64,000 nt of DNA, taken from assembly GCA_019359075.1 (NCBI GenBank), contig JAHHIB010000017.1, forward strand, positions 1-64,000, written 5' to 3'. The position numbers and the translations under genes were made by a program. Below are positions 8,624 through 17,193 of this stretch, piece after piece. The stretch's first letter is position 1. Each line of letters begins with the position of its first letter. The stretch comes from Kalymmatonema hyalinum WJT4-NPBG1. Its GTDB lineage: Bacteria; Cyanobacteriota; Cyanobacteriia; Cyanobacteriales; Nostocaceae. The notes under the pieces were generated by a model that made no database searches, was not told the origin of the DNA, and saw only the letters and a list, made by a program, of their open reading frames with translations.

Positions 8624-9748
8624 ATGGAACTCAAGCAACTTACTATTACATCTTTTACGGTGCTTGCCGACGGTCTTGATAATCCGAAAGGTCTAAGCTT
8701 CGGTCCTGACGGTATTCTCTATATTACAGAGGCAGGAACGGGGGGAAGTGGAGCTAGTATTCCATCACCCAGTGGTCAAGGTAATTTATATTACGGTACC
8801 AGTGGTGCTATAGTAAAAATAGACAATGGTACAGCCAAACGTATACTGACAGGGCTGCCTTCTGTCGCATTTCCAGATGGTACTGGAGCCGCCGGTCCTC
8901 ACGATATAAAATTTGATGCCACAGGCAAGCCTTATGTTTTACTAGGCTTAGCTGCTAATCCAGCCTCACGCGATACGGCATTAGGTGACACTGACTTAGG
9001 AAAAATCATCACTCCCGACTTCAATACAAATTCGTGGACAACTGTTGCCGATATCGCTAACTATGAACTGACTCATAATCCTGATGGCAGTGAAGTCGTT
9101 AGCAATCCCTTGGCTCTATTAATAGATGGAGACGAAATTGTTGTCGTTGATGCGGGTGCGAACGACCTGCTGAGTGTGGGAACTGATGGAAGTCATCTAC
9201 AGGCACTAGCTGTCCTTCCCAAGCAGACAGTGACGAATCCAATCTTCCCAGGTTCTAACTCGCAGAATTTTGACAAGGGACACGTGCCACCTCCTAGTGC
9301 TTATCGTGATGCGCTACCATCGCAGATTGCAATTCAATCAGTACCCACAAGCGTCGCCAAAGGTCCGGATGGTGCTTACTACGTCACCACATTCACAGGT
9401 TTTCCTTTTCCAGAAGGTGAAGCAAAAATCTACCGAGTGGATGCTGATGGTCAACTAACAGCCTATGCTGATGGATTTACGCAACTGATTGACTTAGCTT
9501 TCGATGGGCAAGGCAACTTGTATGTGTTGCAACATATGAATTCCTCAGGCTGGAAAGGAAAACCAGAAGGCAGCTTGATCAAAATAGCACAGGACGGCAC
9601 TCGCACAAACGTTCTCACTGGTGATGGGCTAGAGCTACCTAGTGCATTGACTATTGGTCCTGATGATGCTCTTTATCTGATCAACCGAGGCGGCATGCCA
9701 GGAAAAGGGCAAGTCATCAGAATTGAGAATCCAAGCTCTGTTGTGTGA
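8624..9748 (+). CDS. scyD: ScyD, NHL/beta-propeller-like protein of the scytonemin operon
   Basis: The 374 residues contain repeated propeller-type blades such as NPKGLSFGPDGILYITEAGTG and AFDGQGNLYVLQHMNSSGWK. It is clearly homologous to ScyE along most of its length, including the IPSPSGQG and YVLQH segments. Unlike ScyE and ScyF it shows neither an N-terminal signal peptide nor a PEP-CTERM tail, and no upstream in-frame start would add one. ScyD is a conserved member of the six-gene scy core, but its exact step is not settled. A soluble cytoplasmic location is inferred from the sequence. Confidence 0.85.
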   Translation: MELKQLTITSFTVLADGLDNPKGLSFGPDGILYITEAGTGGSGASIPSPSGQGNLYYGTSGAIVKIDNGTAKRILTGLPSVAFPDGTGAAGPHDIKFDATGKPYVLLGLAANPASRDTALGDTDLGKIITPDFNTNSWTTVADIANYELTHNPDGSEVVSNPLALLIDGDEIVVVDAGANDLLSVGTDGSHLQALAVLPKQTVTNPIFPGSNSQNFDKGHVPPPSAYRDALPSQIAIQSVPTSVAKGPDGAYYVTTFTGFPFPEGEAKIYRVDADGQLTAYADGFTQLIDLAFDGQGNLYVLQHMNSSGWKGKPEGSLIKIAQDGTRTNVLTGDGLELPSALTIGPDDALYLINRGGMPGKGQVIRIENPSSVV

Positions 9749-9968
9749 AGTTGCTATGAAGTCATGACCAACAGATAAGAGTCTCCCCAACACAACAGTG
9801 AGACTCCTGCCAATTGGGTAACAAGTTTCAAGCTAACAATGCCAGTTCCTCTCAACAGAGAGGCAATACCGCCGTGGATGCTTGATTTCCACATCCCAGT
9901 CATTGGGATCCCTTATCCCTGACACCGTACACAACTCCACAAACTACCAACACTCGATCTAAATAAGT

Positions 9969-11297
9969 ATGAAATTCAAGTCATTTGCTCTTACATTTCT
10001 CACTCTTTGTGTTGCCAGTGTTGCTGCTGGAACCAAAGCAGCACAAGCTGCATCGCTGTCAGTAGTTGCTGACCAGCTTAACAACCCACGGAATTTTGAC
10101 TGGGATTCACAGGGCAATATTTATCTAGCAGAAAGTGGTTCCGGAGGAGATGGAAACGGCGGAGTCAACTGTATACCATCACCCAGCGCCGGATATATTC
10201 CTTTATGTTCTGGTAATACTGGTAGCGTTGTCAAAATTGCTCCAGACGGTACAAAAACAACTGTACTCTCGAATCTCCCATCTTTGGCATTAACGCCTTC
10301 TGGAGAACAAGGTGCTGGTCCTGCGGACTTCAAATTTGATTCCAAAGGTAACGCTTATGTTTTATATGGCTTAGCTGGCGACCCGAACTTGCGTGATGGC
10401 GTGTTAGGTTCACCTGCTTTGGGACAACTCTACAAAGTAGACTTAAACAGTGGTTCGCTGACAAGTCTTGCCGATTTTGCAGGCTATGAAGCCGCAAATA
10501 ACCCCGATGGCACTGATGTGATTAACAACCCCTACAGCATGACAATTAAGGGTGATCTTGCTTACGTGGTTGATGGGGGTTCTAACGTTGTATACAAGGT
10601 GGGACTTGATGGCAGCGGTATTCAGCAAGTAACTCCGGTACCTACGCGAGAGATAGACCCAAGTAGCCTCGAATTTCCACCTCTTCCTGAGGGTCTGACA
10701 GAGGACGCACTTCAATTGGAGTCAAACGCTCAAGCAGTACCCACAGCTATCACAGTTGCTCCCGATGGTAGTTTAACAGTTGTTGAATACACTGCTTTTT
10801 CTTATCCACAAGGTAAAGCACGTGTCCATTCAGTTAACCCAGATGATTTGTCAATACAAACCATTGCTGATGGCTTTACACAGCTGACTGGCGCGGCATA
10901 CGACGCTGAGGGCAATTTGTATGTGTTGCAACACATCAATCAGTCAGAATGGAAGGGCATTGAACAGGGCGGAAATATCATCGGTAGTATCGATGGTTCT
11001 ATCATCAAAATTGCCAAGGATGGTACTCGCGAAACTATCTTGAGTGGTAATGGACTAGAGGCAGCTTCTGGATTATTTTTCGGTCCTGATGGTGATTTAT
11101 ATACTTCAAACCGTACCAGACTCGCACCAGGGGAGCGAGGCGGACAACTCGTCAAGATTGCTCTCAAATCTGGTGGCGCAGCAAAAGTTCCTGAACCCGG
11201 TTCTGTCATTGCTTTATTAGCAACTGCCGCTTTAGGCGCAAAAGCAATGAAGCGCAAACGTCAACAACAGCTGTTGGATAAGGTTGAAACCATCTAA
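9969..11297 (+). CDS. scyE: ScyE, exported NHL/beta-propeller-like protein with PEP-CTERM anchor
   Basis: The 442 residues start with a signal peptide (MKFKSFALTFLTLCVASVAA, cleavage expected near AQAA). A propeller follows whose blades match ScyD (NNPRNFDWDSQGNIYLAESG; NLYVLQHINQSEWKG). The protein ends in a PEP-CTERM sorting signal: VPEPGS, a hydrophobic stretch, then KRKRQQQ. It should therefore act outside the cytoplasmic membrane, which fits the idea that late oxidation/dimerisation of the scytonemin monomer occurs in the periplasm. The gene lies 220 bp after scyD with no terminator between. No catalytic residues can be named. Confidence 0.88.
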   Translation: MKFKSFALTFLTLCVASVAAGTKAAQAASLSVVADQLNNPRNFDWDSQGNIYLAESGSGGDGNGGVNCIPSPSAGYIPLCSGNTGSVVKIAPDGTKTTVLSNLPSLALTPSGEQGAGPADFKFDSKGNAYVLYGLAGDPNLRDGVLGSPALGQLYKVDLNSGSLTSLADFAGYEAANNPDGTDVINNPYSMTIKGDLAYVVDGGSNVVYKVGLDGSGIQQVTPVPTREIDPSSLEFPPLPEGLTEDALQLESNAQAVPTAITVAPDGSLTVVEYTAFSYPQGKARVHSVNPDDLSIQTIADGFTQLTGAAYDAEGNLYVLQHINQSEWKGIEQGGNIIGSIDGSIIKIAKDGTRETILSGNGLEAASGLFFGPDGDLYTSNRTRLAPGERGGQLVKIALKSGGAAKVPEPGSVIALLATAALGAKAMKRKRQQQLLDKVETI

Positions 11298-11304
11298 TTC
11301 CTTG

Positions 11305-11337
11305 TTTCTTAAGCATTGCTAAGCAATGCCTAAGAAA
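11305..11337 (+). other. Near-perfect 15-bp hairpin between scyE and scyF
   Basis: TTTCTTAAGCATTGC (11305-11319) pairs with GCAATGCCTAAGAAA (11323-11337) with one mismatch and a 3-nt loop. No T-run follows, so it is more likely an RNA-stability or partial-readthrough element than a plain terminator. Confidence 0.55.
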
Positions 11338-11396
11338 TAGGCTGCTGCCTTAAATAGAAAGTTTTGTTTCAAAAAGGCAACAGCTCAAATTCGGGA

Positions 11397-11417
11397 TTCC
11401 CAGACTCGGTCTGGGAA
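11397..11417. repeat. TTCCCAGAC/GTCTGGGAA dispersed palindrome, copy 1
   Basis: A 9-bp stem with TCG loop, followed by ACG. A second member with the same outer sequence (GTTCCCAG...CTGGGAACG) lies at 12717-12742. This looks like a small dispersed palindromic repeat family placed on both sides of scyF. Confidence 0.6.
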
Positions 11418-11465
11418 CGACATAAATCTAAGTCAGAGTATAACTCACAACACCGGATATTCACT

Positions 11466-12650
11466 ATGGGATTAGTCAAAAATTTGTCATTTGCCTTAGT
11501 TGGTGCCGGCTTTCTTGTAGCGGCGGCGGCTGCTCAAGCTATGGCATTAACCTTAACCTATGATCGCTCTATAGGTGAGGCTGGTTTCGGTCCTGGGCAA
11601 CTGTTTGTTCCCCAAGGCATAGCGGTAGATAGCCAAGGGAATACCCTCATAGCTAACGGACGCGGTATTAACCCGGCGGATCGTACTTCTAACTACGACA
11701 TCGGTCACAAAATTGAAATATTTAATCCTAGCGGTCAGTATATTGGAGCAATTGGCTCCGGCGGCACAGGACCCGGACAGTTTGACGAGCCAACAACTGT
11801 AGACTTTAATCCCGTAACAGGGGATTTGTATGCAGGTGATGTTCGCAACAACCGGATCAATCAATACGATTCTCAGGGTAACTTTATTCGTGACTTTGCA
11901 AATGGACAATTTACCCCTCTGGTAAACGATAGATTGTTCTTTGGACCATCTGGTGTGACATTTGACAAAGATGGCAACTTCTACGTTGGTGATTTTAACG
12001 GCGAAAGGATTCTTAAATATACATCAGACGGACAGCCACTTGGTGTCATTGGTGGCACCAGAGGCACTGCACCTGGTGAGTTCCAAGGTGTAGCAGGTAT
12101 AAGAATTTCCCCAGTTAGTGGAAATATCTTTGTAGCTGACCAGTATAACAACCGCGTTCAAGTACTCGATCCAAATGGTAATCCTCTGTTGGCATTTGGT
12201 TCAGCAGGTAGCGGACCTGGACAGCTTCTTCAGCCAATTGGCATCGAAGTGGACGAAGAAGAGAATGTTTATGTAGCTGATTCTATCAACAGCCGCGTTC
12301 AGGTATTCGATAAAAACGGTAACTTCTTGACTTCCTTCGGTGAAAATGCCCGCGATGCATCAGGTAACCCTGTACCGCCTCCAGCATTAACTGGTCCTCC
12401 TTTTGGCGACCCCCTCGACCTCGCTCCCGGTAGATTTAACTGGACGGGTGGCACAACCCTTAAAGATGGCAAGCTGTATGTTGGCGATTTCTTCCAAGGT
12501 CGCGTTCAAGTGTTAAATGTAGTTAAAGATGGCGCAACCAAAGTCCCCGAACCAGCCTCACTATTAGGTCTAGGTTTGTTGGCAATTGGCGCTACTACTA
12601 CCACATTGCGGAAAAAGCAGCAAAAGACAGCAACTGCCCTAAAGGCATAA
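11466..12650 (+). CDS. scyF: ScyF, exported NHL-repeat protein with PEP-CTERM anchor
   Basis: The ATG at 11466 is chosen over an upstream in-frame ATG at 11364, because it places a clean signal peptide (MGLVKNLSFALVGAGFLVAA, cleavage near AQAMA) at the N-terminus and gives 394 residues. The body is a classic NHL propeller with blades of the type GPGQFDEPTTVDFNPVTGDL, VYVADSINSRVQVFDKNGNF and VGDFFQGRVQVLN. The tail is PEP-CTERM (VPEPASLLGLGLLAIGA... RKKQQK). It should sit in the periplasm or outer layers. It is a different propeller subtype from ScyD/ScyE, with true NHL spacing. Its precise step in scytonemin maturation is unknown. Confidence 0.9.
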   Translation: MGLVKNLSFALVGAGFLVAAAAAQAMALTLTYDRSIGEAGFGPGQLFVPQGIAVDSQGNTLIANGRGINPADRTSNYDIGHKIEIFNPSGQYIGAIGSGGTGPGQFDEPTTVDFNPVTGDLYAGDVRNNRINQYDSQGNFIRDFANGQFTPLVNDRLFFGPSGVTFDKDGNFYVGDFNGERILKYTSDGQPLGVIGGTRGTAPGEFQGVAGIRISPVSGNIFVADQYNNRVQVLDPNGNPLLAFGSAGSGPGQLLQPIGIEVDEEENVYVADSINSRVQVFDKNGNFLTSFGENARDASGNPVPPPALTGPPFGDPLDLAPGRFNWTGGTTLKDGKLYVGDFFQGRVQVLNVVKDGATKVPEPASLLGLGLLAIGATTTTLRKKQQKTATALKA

Positions 12651-12716
12651 CTGGAAAAACCTGCTGTTTAAGCACTCCTAATTTTGTACTTCCTCAACCT
12701 TAACTTTGTTTAGCCT

Positions 12717-12742
12717 CGTTCCCAGGCAATTGCCTGGGAACG
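12717..12742. repeat. Perfect 26-bp palindrome between scyF and eboA, copy 2 of the family
   Basis: The half-site is CGTTCCCAGGCAA and its exact complement follows without a loop. It is related to 11397-11417. The CCTCGTTCCCAGGC...CTGGGAACG form is recognisable as a repeat scattered in cyanobacterial genomes. Confidence 0.7.
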
Positions 12743-12791
12743 TATTCCTAGAATTTTTAGCTTTGTCGCATAACTAAATAATTATAAAGTA

Positions 12792-13685
12792 ATGGTTTGT
12801 GCAAGTTATTTACAAAAAACAACAGTAAGTGCCATTGACTTACTGCATCACTGGCTGACACAGCGCATTTCTACTCAAGGTCTTACCTGGCTACAACAGA
12901 AGATAGAGCAGATTCAAGGCGGTGTCAATACCTCAATGTTTTTCAGTGCGTTTAGCGCTGTGCCTCGTTATACAGGCAAAAATGATTTACAACTGACACT
13001 AGAAGAACTAGAAGCAGCTTCAGCAGCCAGGACAGGTTGGCTTCCCAATTATTGGAGCGTAGATCAAGCCGCTCGCACCTTACTGGTACTGAGTTTACCC
13101 CAGGACAACGAAGAGAAATACGTCCGGACTCTAGAGCGAGTTTTTACAGCCGCCGATATGGGAGAGTTAATAGCACTCTATCAGGCTTTACCGCTTCTAG
13201 CTTATCCAGAAAAGTTTCGCGCCCGTGCAGCGGAGGGAGTTCGCAGCAATATGACAGCAGTCTTCAACGCTGTGGCTTTGCGAAATTCCTATCCAGCAGA
13301 GTATCTGGGTGACGTTGCTTGGAACCAGATAGTCTTGAAAGCCCTATTTGTAGGCAGCCCTTTAGATCTGATTCAAGGACTTGATCAGCGTGCAAATCCA
13401 GAACTAGCTCAGATGCTGGTCGATTATGCTCACGAACGTTGGGCAGCCCACCGCACAGTATCTCCCGAACTTTGGCGACTGGTGGGGCGATTTGCCAACA
13501 ATGCGATGTTAGCGGATTTAGAGCGCGTAATACAAGACCCGAATCCAGTTCAACAAGCCGCAGGGGCGATCGCTCTTGCTGAGTGTCCTTTACCAGATGC
13601 TCAAGAACTTCTTGCCCGTTATCCAAATTTACAGGCTCAAGTTCAAGCAGGGCATCTTACCTGGGATAGCTTAACCCTTTCGTAG
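12792..13685 (+). CDS. eboA: EboA-like protein
   Basis: The 297-residue protein is all-helical in character, with no signal peptide, membrane segment or recognisable catalytic motif. It ends with a HEAT-like stretch (NPVQQAAGAIALAECPLPDA). It is called EboA because it precedes eboB and eboC in the order of the conserved ebo cluster. That cluster is known to be needed for moving the scytonemin monomer out to the periplasm in N. punctiforme, and it also occurs in unrelated bacteria and in eustigmatophyte plastids. Its biochemical function is not known. The gap to eboB is 53 bp. Confidence 0.85.
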   Translation: MVCASYLQKTTVSAIDLLHHWLTQRISTQGLTWLQQKIEQIQGGVNTSMFFSAFSAVPRYTGKNDLQLTLEELEAASAARTGWLPNYWSVDQAARTLLVLSLPQDNEEKYVRTLERVFTAADMGELIALYQALPLLAYPEKFRARAAEGVRSNMTAVFNAVALRNSYPAEYLGDVAWNQIVLKALFVGSPLDLIQGLDQRANPELAQMLVDYAHERWAAHRTVSPELWRLVGRFANNAMLADLERVIQDPNPVQQAAGAIALAECPLPDAQELLARYPNLQAQVQAGHLTWDSLTLS

Positions 13686-13738
13686 TCAGCGCTTAAGACA
13701 AGCCAATTACCCATTTTGTAAGTAGGAACACCAGTCGT

Positions 13739-14650
13739 ATGATGTATATCGATCCTCACATTCACATGACCTCCCGCACAACCGACGATTACCAGAAGAT
13801 GCAGGAGTCTGGGATTGTAGCTGTGATAGAACCAGCCTTTTGGTTTGGACAGCCCCGCACCAACATCGGCTCATTCCAAGATTACTTTAGCAGCTTAGTC
13901 GGGTGGGAACGGTTTCGGGCTGCTCAGTTTGGTATCCGCCATTATTGCACGATTGGCTTGAACTCCAAAGAAGCCAATAACGAACCATTGGCAGAGCAAG
14001 TCATGGAACTTTTGCCTTTATATGCTTGCAAAGAGGGTGTCGTTGCCATTGGTGAGATTGGCTATGACGATATGACAGAGGCAGAAGACAAATACTTCCG
14101 TCTACAGTTAGAACTGGCAAAAGAACTCGATATGCTGGTGCTGATTCATACACCGCACCGCAACAAAAAGGCAGGCACCAGTCGCACTATGGATGTCTGT
14201 ATCGAGCATGGGTTAGATCCATCAAAGGTGATTATGGATCATAACAACGAAGAGACTGTGCAGGAAGTTTTGGATCGAGGCTTTTGGGCAGCTTTTACAA
14301 TTTACCCCAATACCAAAATGGGGAATGCCCGGATGGTTGAAGTTGTTCGCCAATATGGGTGCGATCGCATCATCGTAGACAGCAGCGCTGACTGGGGAGT
14401 CAGCGATCCACTCGCTGTCCCGAAGACTGCCCAACTGATGCAAGAAAGAGGAATTCCAGAAGCGCATATCCGAGCAGTCTGTTATGAAAATGCCCTTGCT
14501 GCTTACAGCCAAAGCGGTCAAATTCAAGAGTCAGACTGGCTCAACCCAACCCCCATCGATCAACGACAGCTCTTTAGCGGTAACTCCGTACTTCGGGGAC
14601 AAAAACCCGTCGTCGAGTCCCCCACACGCGAATACGCATTGATTGAGTAA
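13739..14650 (+). CDS. eboB: EboB, TatD-like metal-dependent hydrolase
   Basis: The 303-residue TIM-barrel amidohydrolase has N-terminal metal motif YIDPHIHM (residues 3-10). Further candidate ligands are E in GEIGYDDM, H in VLIHTPHRN, H in IMDHNNEE and D in IIVDSSADWG. It lies in an eboA-B-C run with 50-60-bp gaps. The substrate is unknown; the ebo context suggests processing of a small lipid-linked or cyclitol-type molecule, but that is inference. Confidence 0.88.
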   Translation: MMYIDPHIHMTSRTTDDYQKMQESGIVAVIEPAFWFGQPRTNIGSFQDYFSSLVGWERFRAAQFGIRHYCTIGLNSKEANNEPLAEQVMELLPLYACKEGVVAIGEIGYDDMTEAEDKYFRLQLELAKELDMLVLIHTPHRNKKAGTSRTMDVCIEHGLDPSKVIMDHNNEETVQEVLDRGFWAAFTIYPNTKMGNARMVEVVRQYGCDRIIVDSSADWGVSDPLAVPKTAQLMQERGIPEAHIRAVCYENALAAYSQSGQIQESDWLNPTPIDQRQLFSGNSVLRGQKPVVESPTREYALIE

Positions 14651-14707
14651 ATAGTCAATCGTTTCTTCATCTCCCTTATATCACTCATCTTCCTCCCCCT
14701 CCTCGCC

Positions 14708-15643
14708 ATGAACGCTGCACTCTCCTCCCCTCGCATTTGGGCATATCTTCAGTTAATGCGACCTGCTAATATCGTCACCGCATGGGCAGATATCTTAGCT
14801 GGATTCGCTGCTTCTGGGTGCGCTGTCCTTATTTCCGTATCTCCTGATCTGCCAATTTCCTCATCTTCCTCTAATTTGATGCCACTGGCATGGCTACTTC
14901 TAGCAACCACAGGTCTATACGGCGGCGGTATTATTTTTAATGATGTATTTGATGCTGAAATAGACGCTATAGAAAGACCAGAGCGACCTATCCCCAGTGG
15001 TAGAGCATCACGTATGGGAGCATCGATTCTGGGAAGTTTGCTTTTGAGTGCTGGCATACTGGCAGCCTCTCAAGTAAGTTGGTTGAGTGCGGCTCTAGCT
15101 TTTGGCATCGCTACTGCTGCCATCCTCTACGATGCTTACAGCAAGCATGATCCTATTTTTGGTCCGATCAATATGGGCGTGTGTCGCGGCGGCAACTTAT
15201 TGCTTGGCGTCAGCGCGGTATCACCAATGGTATCAAACTATTGGTTTTTAGCTCTCATTCCGGTTGTTTACATTGCTGCTATAACAACTCTCAGCCGGGG
15301 TGAAGTTCATGGAGGCAAAACTAGTACTGGTATCCTTACAATCGTGCTAATCAGTACAGTTCTTGCCGGACTACTGAGCTTAGGTTTGTTAAAAAATTAT
15401 CATCTGCTTGCAGTCCTGCCTTTCGTTGTGTTGCTAGCTGGGCGAGTATTACTTCCTTTTCTCAAAGCTGTCAGCGAACCGACTCCAGAAAACATCCGCA
15501 CTGCTGTCCGCGCAGGAGTCCTATCACTGATTGTTTTAGATGCTACAGTCGCTGCTGGTTTTGCTAGCTTGCCATACGGATTGCTGGTCTTAATCCTGTT
15601 ACCAATTTCAATGGCATTGTCACAAATCTTTGCTGTTACCTGA
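14708..15643 (+). CDS. eboC: EboC, UbiA-family prenyltransferase
   Basis: This is a 311-residue integral membrane protein with about eight or nine hydrophobic segments. The first UbiA aspartate-rich motif reads NDVFDAEIDAIERPERPIPS, with the expected Asp residues for Mg-diphosphate binding. The second motif is represented by YDAYSKHDPIFGPINMG. UbiA enzymes attach an isoprenoid chain to an acceptor in the membrane; the acceptor here is unknown. It is the third ebo gene and the last before the run is interrupted. Confidence 0.9.
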   Translation: MNAALSSPRIWAYLQLMRPANIVTAWADILAGFAASGCAVLISVSPDLPISSSSSNLMPLAWLLLATTGLYGGGIIFNDVFDAEIDAIERPERPIPSGRASRMGASILGSLLLSAGILAASQVSWLSAALAFGIATAAILYDAYSKHDPIFGPINMGVCRGGNLLLGVSAVSPMVSNYWFLALIPVVYIAAITTLSRGEVHGGKTSTGILTIVLISTVLAGLLSLGLLKNYHLLAVLPFVVLLAGRVLLPFLKAVSEPTPENIRTAVRAGVLSLIVLDATVAAGFASLPYGLLVLILLPISMALSQIFAVT

Positions 15644-15790
15644 AGCACGCGTTAAAATTATAACCAAAGACCAAAAGAAGCGAGTACGCAGGATATATGC
15701 TACTCTGGCACCGCGAGTCACCGTGCATCTTGTGCGAAAACAAAAAAGCTCACACTTTTGACCTGACTTCACGTAACAAAGAAACGGATA

Positions 15791-17086
15791 ATGCGGATTC
15801 TCATTTATTCTTACAACTATCATCCGGAGCCAATTGGAATTGCTCCTTTAATGACTGAACTGGCAGAAGGACTGGTAAAGCAAGGTCATGAAGTGCGAGT
15901 GATTACGGGAATGCCGAATTATCCCCAGCGCGAGATTTACGAAGAGTATCGCGGTAAGTGGTACGTTACAGAACAAAAAAATGGCGTAACCATCCAGCGT
16001 AGTTACCTGCGAATTAAGTCTAAACCCAATCTTATAGATAGGCTCCTATTGGAGTTAAGCTTTGTATTCACAAGCTTGCCACAAGCACTCAACGGTTGGC
16101 GACCGGATGTTATTCTCCTGACAGTACCGCCACTGCTAGTTACCCTACCAGCAACACTACTAGGTTGGCTATATAACTGCCCGGTGGTACTGAATGTACA
16201 GGATATATTGCCAGACGCCGCTGTGCGCGTTGGGCTAATCACAAACAAATGGATGATTCGCGCTTTGCAAGCTATAGAGCAATTTGCATACCGTAGCGCC
16301 CACACCATTAGCGTGATTGCCGATGGGTTTGTTGAGAATTTAGTCGAGAAGGGAGTACCAGCGCAAAAAATCGTCTGCATTCCCAACTGGGTGAACGTTA
16401 ATTTTATCCGCCCCTTACCAAAAAAGAGCAACCCATTTCGCATTGCCTATCAACTAGAAGACAAGTTCGTAGTGGTTTACTCTGGCAACATTGCTCTGAC
16501 ACAAGGATTAGAGACAGTCATTGAAGCCGCGTCTCGGCTGTGTCATATTCCAGAAATCGTCTTTGTCATTGCTGGAGAAGAAAGAGCATTGCAAAGATTG
16601 CAGGAATATTGCCAAAAATGCGGGGCTGATAACGTGTTGCTTCTCCCTTTAGTACCACGAGAAAAACTACCCGAAATGTTGGCAGCAGCGGATGTCGGTT
16701 TGGTAGTGCAAAAGCGCAATGTGATTTCCTTCAATATGCCTTCCAAAATCCCACTGTTGTTAGCTAGTGGTCGTGCTATTATCGCCTCAGTTCCTGCCTC
16801 TGGTACAGCAGCGCGAGCAGTGCGCAAGAGTGGCGGCGGCGTAGTTGTAGCACCAGAATCACCGCAAGCGCTAGCAGATGGAATCATGGATTTGTATACC
16901 AATCCAGCAAAAGTTGCAAAGCTAGGTCACAAAGGAAGAGAGTTTGCTGTCGATCGCTATTCATTCGAGCAAGCGTTAGTTGAGTACGAAGCTTTATTCA
17001 CTGAAGTGATTGCCACAAGCTCTCAATCATCTTCTGTAGGGATGCTACCAAAATTGACTTCACGCGAATCTATTATCGATATTTAA
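15791..17086 (+). CDS. GT4-type glycosyltransferase (WcaI-like)
   Basis: The 431 residues have a GT-B layout. The N-terminal acceptor half starts MRILIYSYNYHPEPIGIAPL and continues to VLNVQDILPDAAV. The C-terminal nucleotide-sugar half carries VVVYSGNIALTQGLETVIEA and the motif around EMLAAADVGLVVQ. It resembles WcaI-type exopolysaccharide glycosyltransferases. A glycosyltransferase occupies the matching place in the N. punctiforme scytonemin region. Possible jobs are sheath polysaccharide synthesis or glycosylation tied to the Ebo product. It lies between eboC and tyrA, splitting the ebo set. Confidence 0.87.
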   Translation: MRILIYSYNYHPEPIGIAPLMTELAEGLVKQGHEVRVITGMPNYPQREIYEEYRGKWYVTEQKNGVTIQRSYLRIKSKPNLIDRLLLELSFVFTSLPQALNGWRPDVILLTVPPLLVTLPATLLGWLYNCPVVLNVQDILPDAAVRVGLITNKWMIRALQAIEQFAYRSAHTISVIADGFVENLVEKGVPAQKIVCIPNWVNVNFIRPLPKKSNPFRIAYQLEDKFVVVYSGNIALTQGLETVIEAASRLCHIPEIVFVIAGEERALQRLQEYCQKCGADNVLLLPLVPREKLPEMLAAADVGLVVQKRNVISFNMPSKIPLLLASGRAIIASVPASGTAARAVRKSGGGVVVAPESPQALADGIMDLYTNPAKVAKLGHKGREFAVDRYSFEQALVEYEALFTEVIATSSQSSSVGMLPKLTSRESIIDI

Positions 17087-17193
17087 GTCATTAATTATTA
17101 ATCATTCTCGGGGTCAGAGCTTCAGAACATCTCCCCCAATCCCCACTTAAGTGGGGACTCACAGTTCCCCCATTCCTGATTTCCTAAATAATC

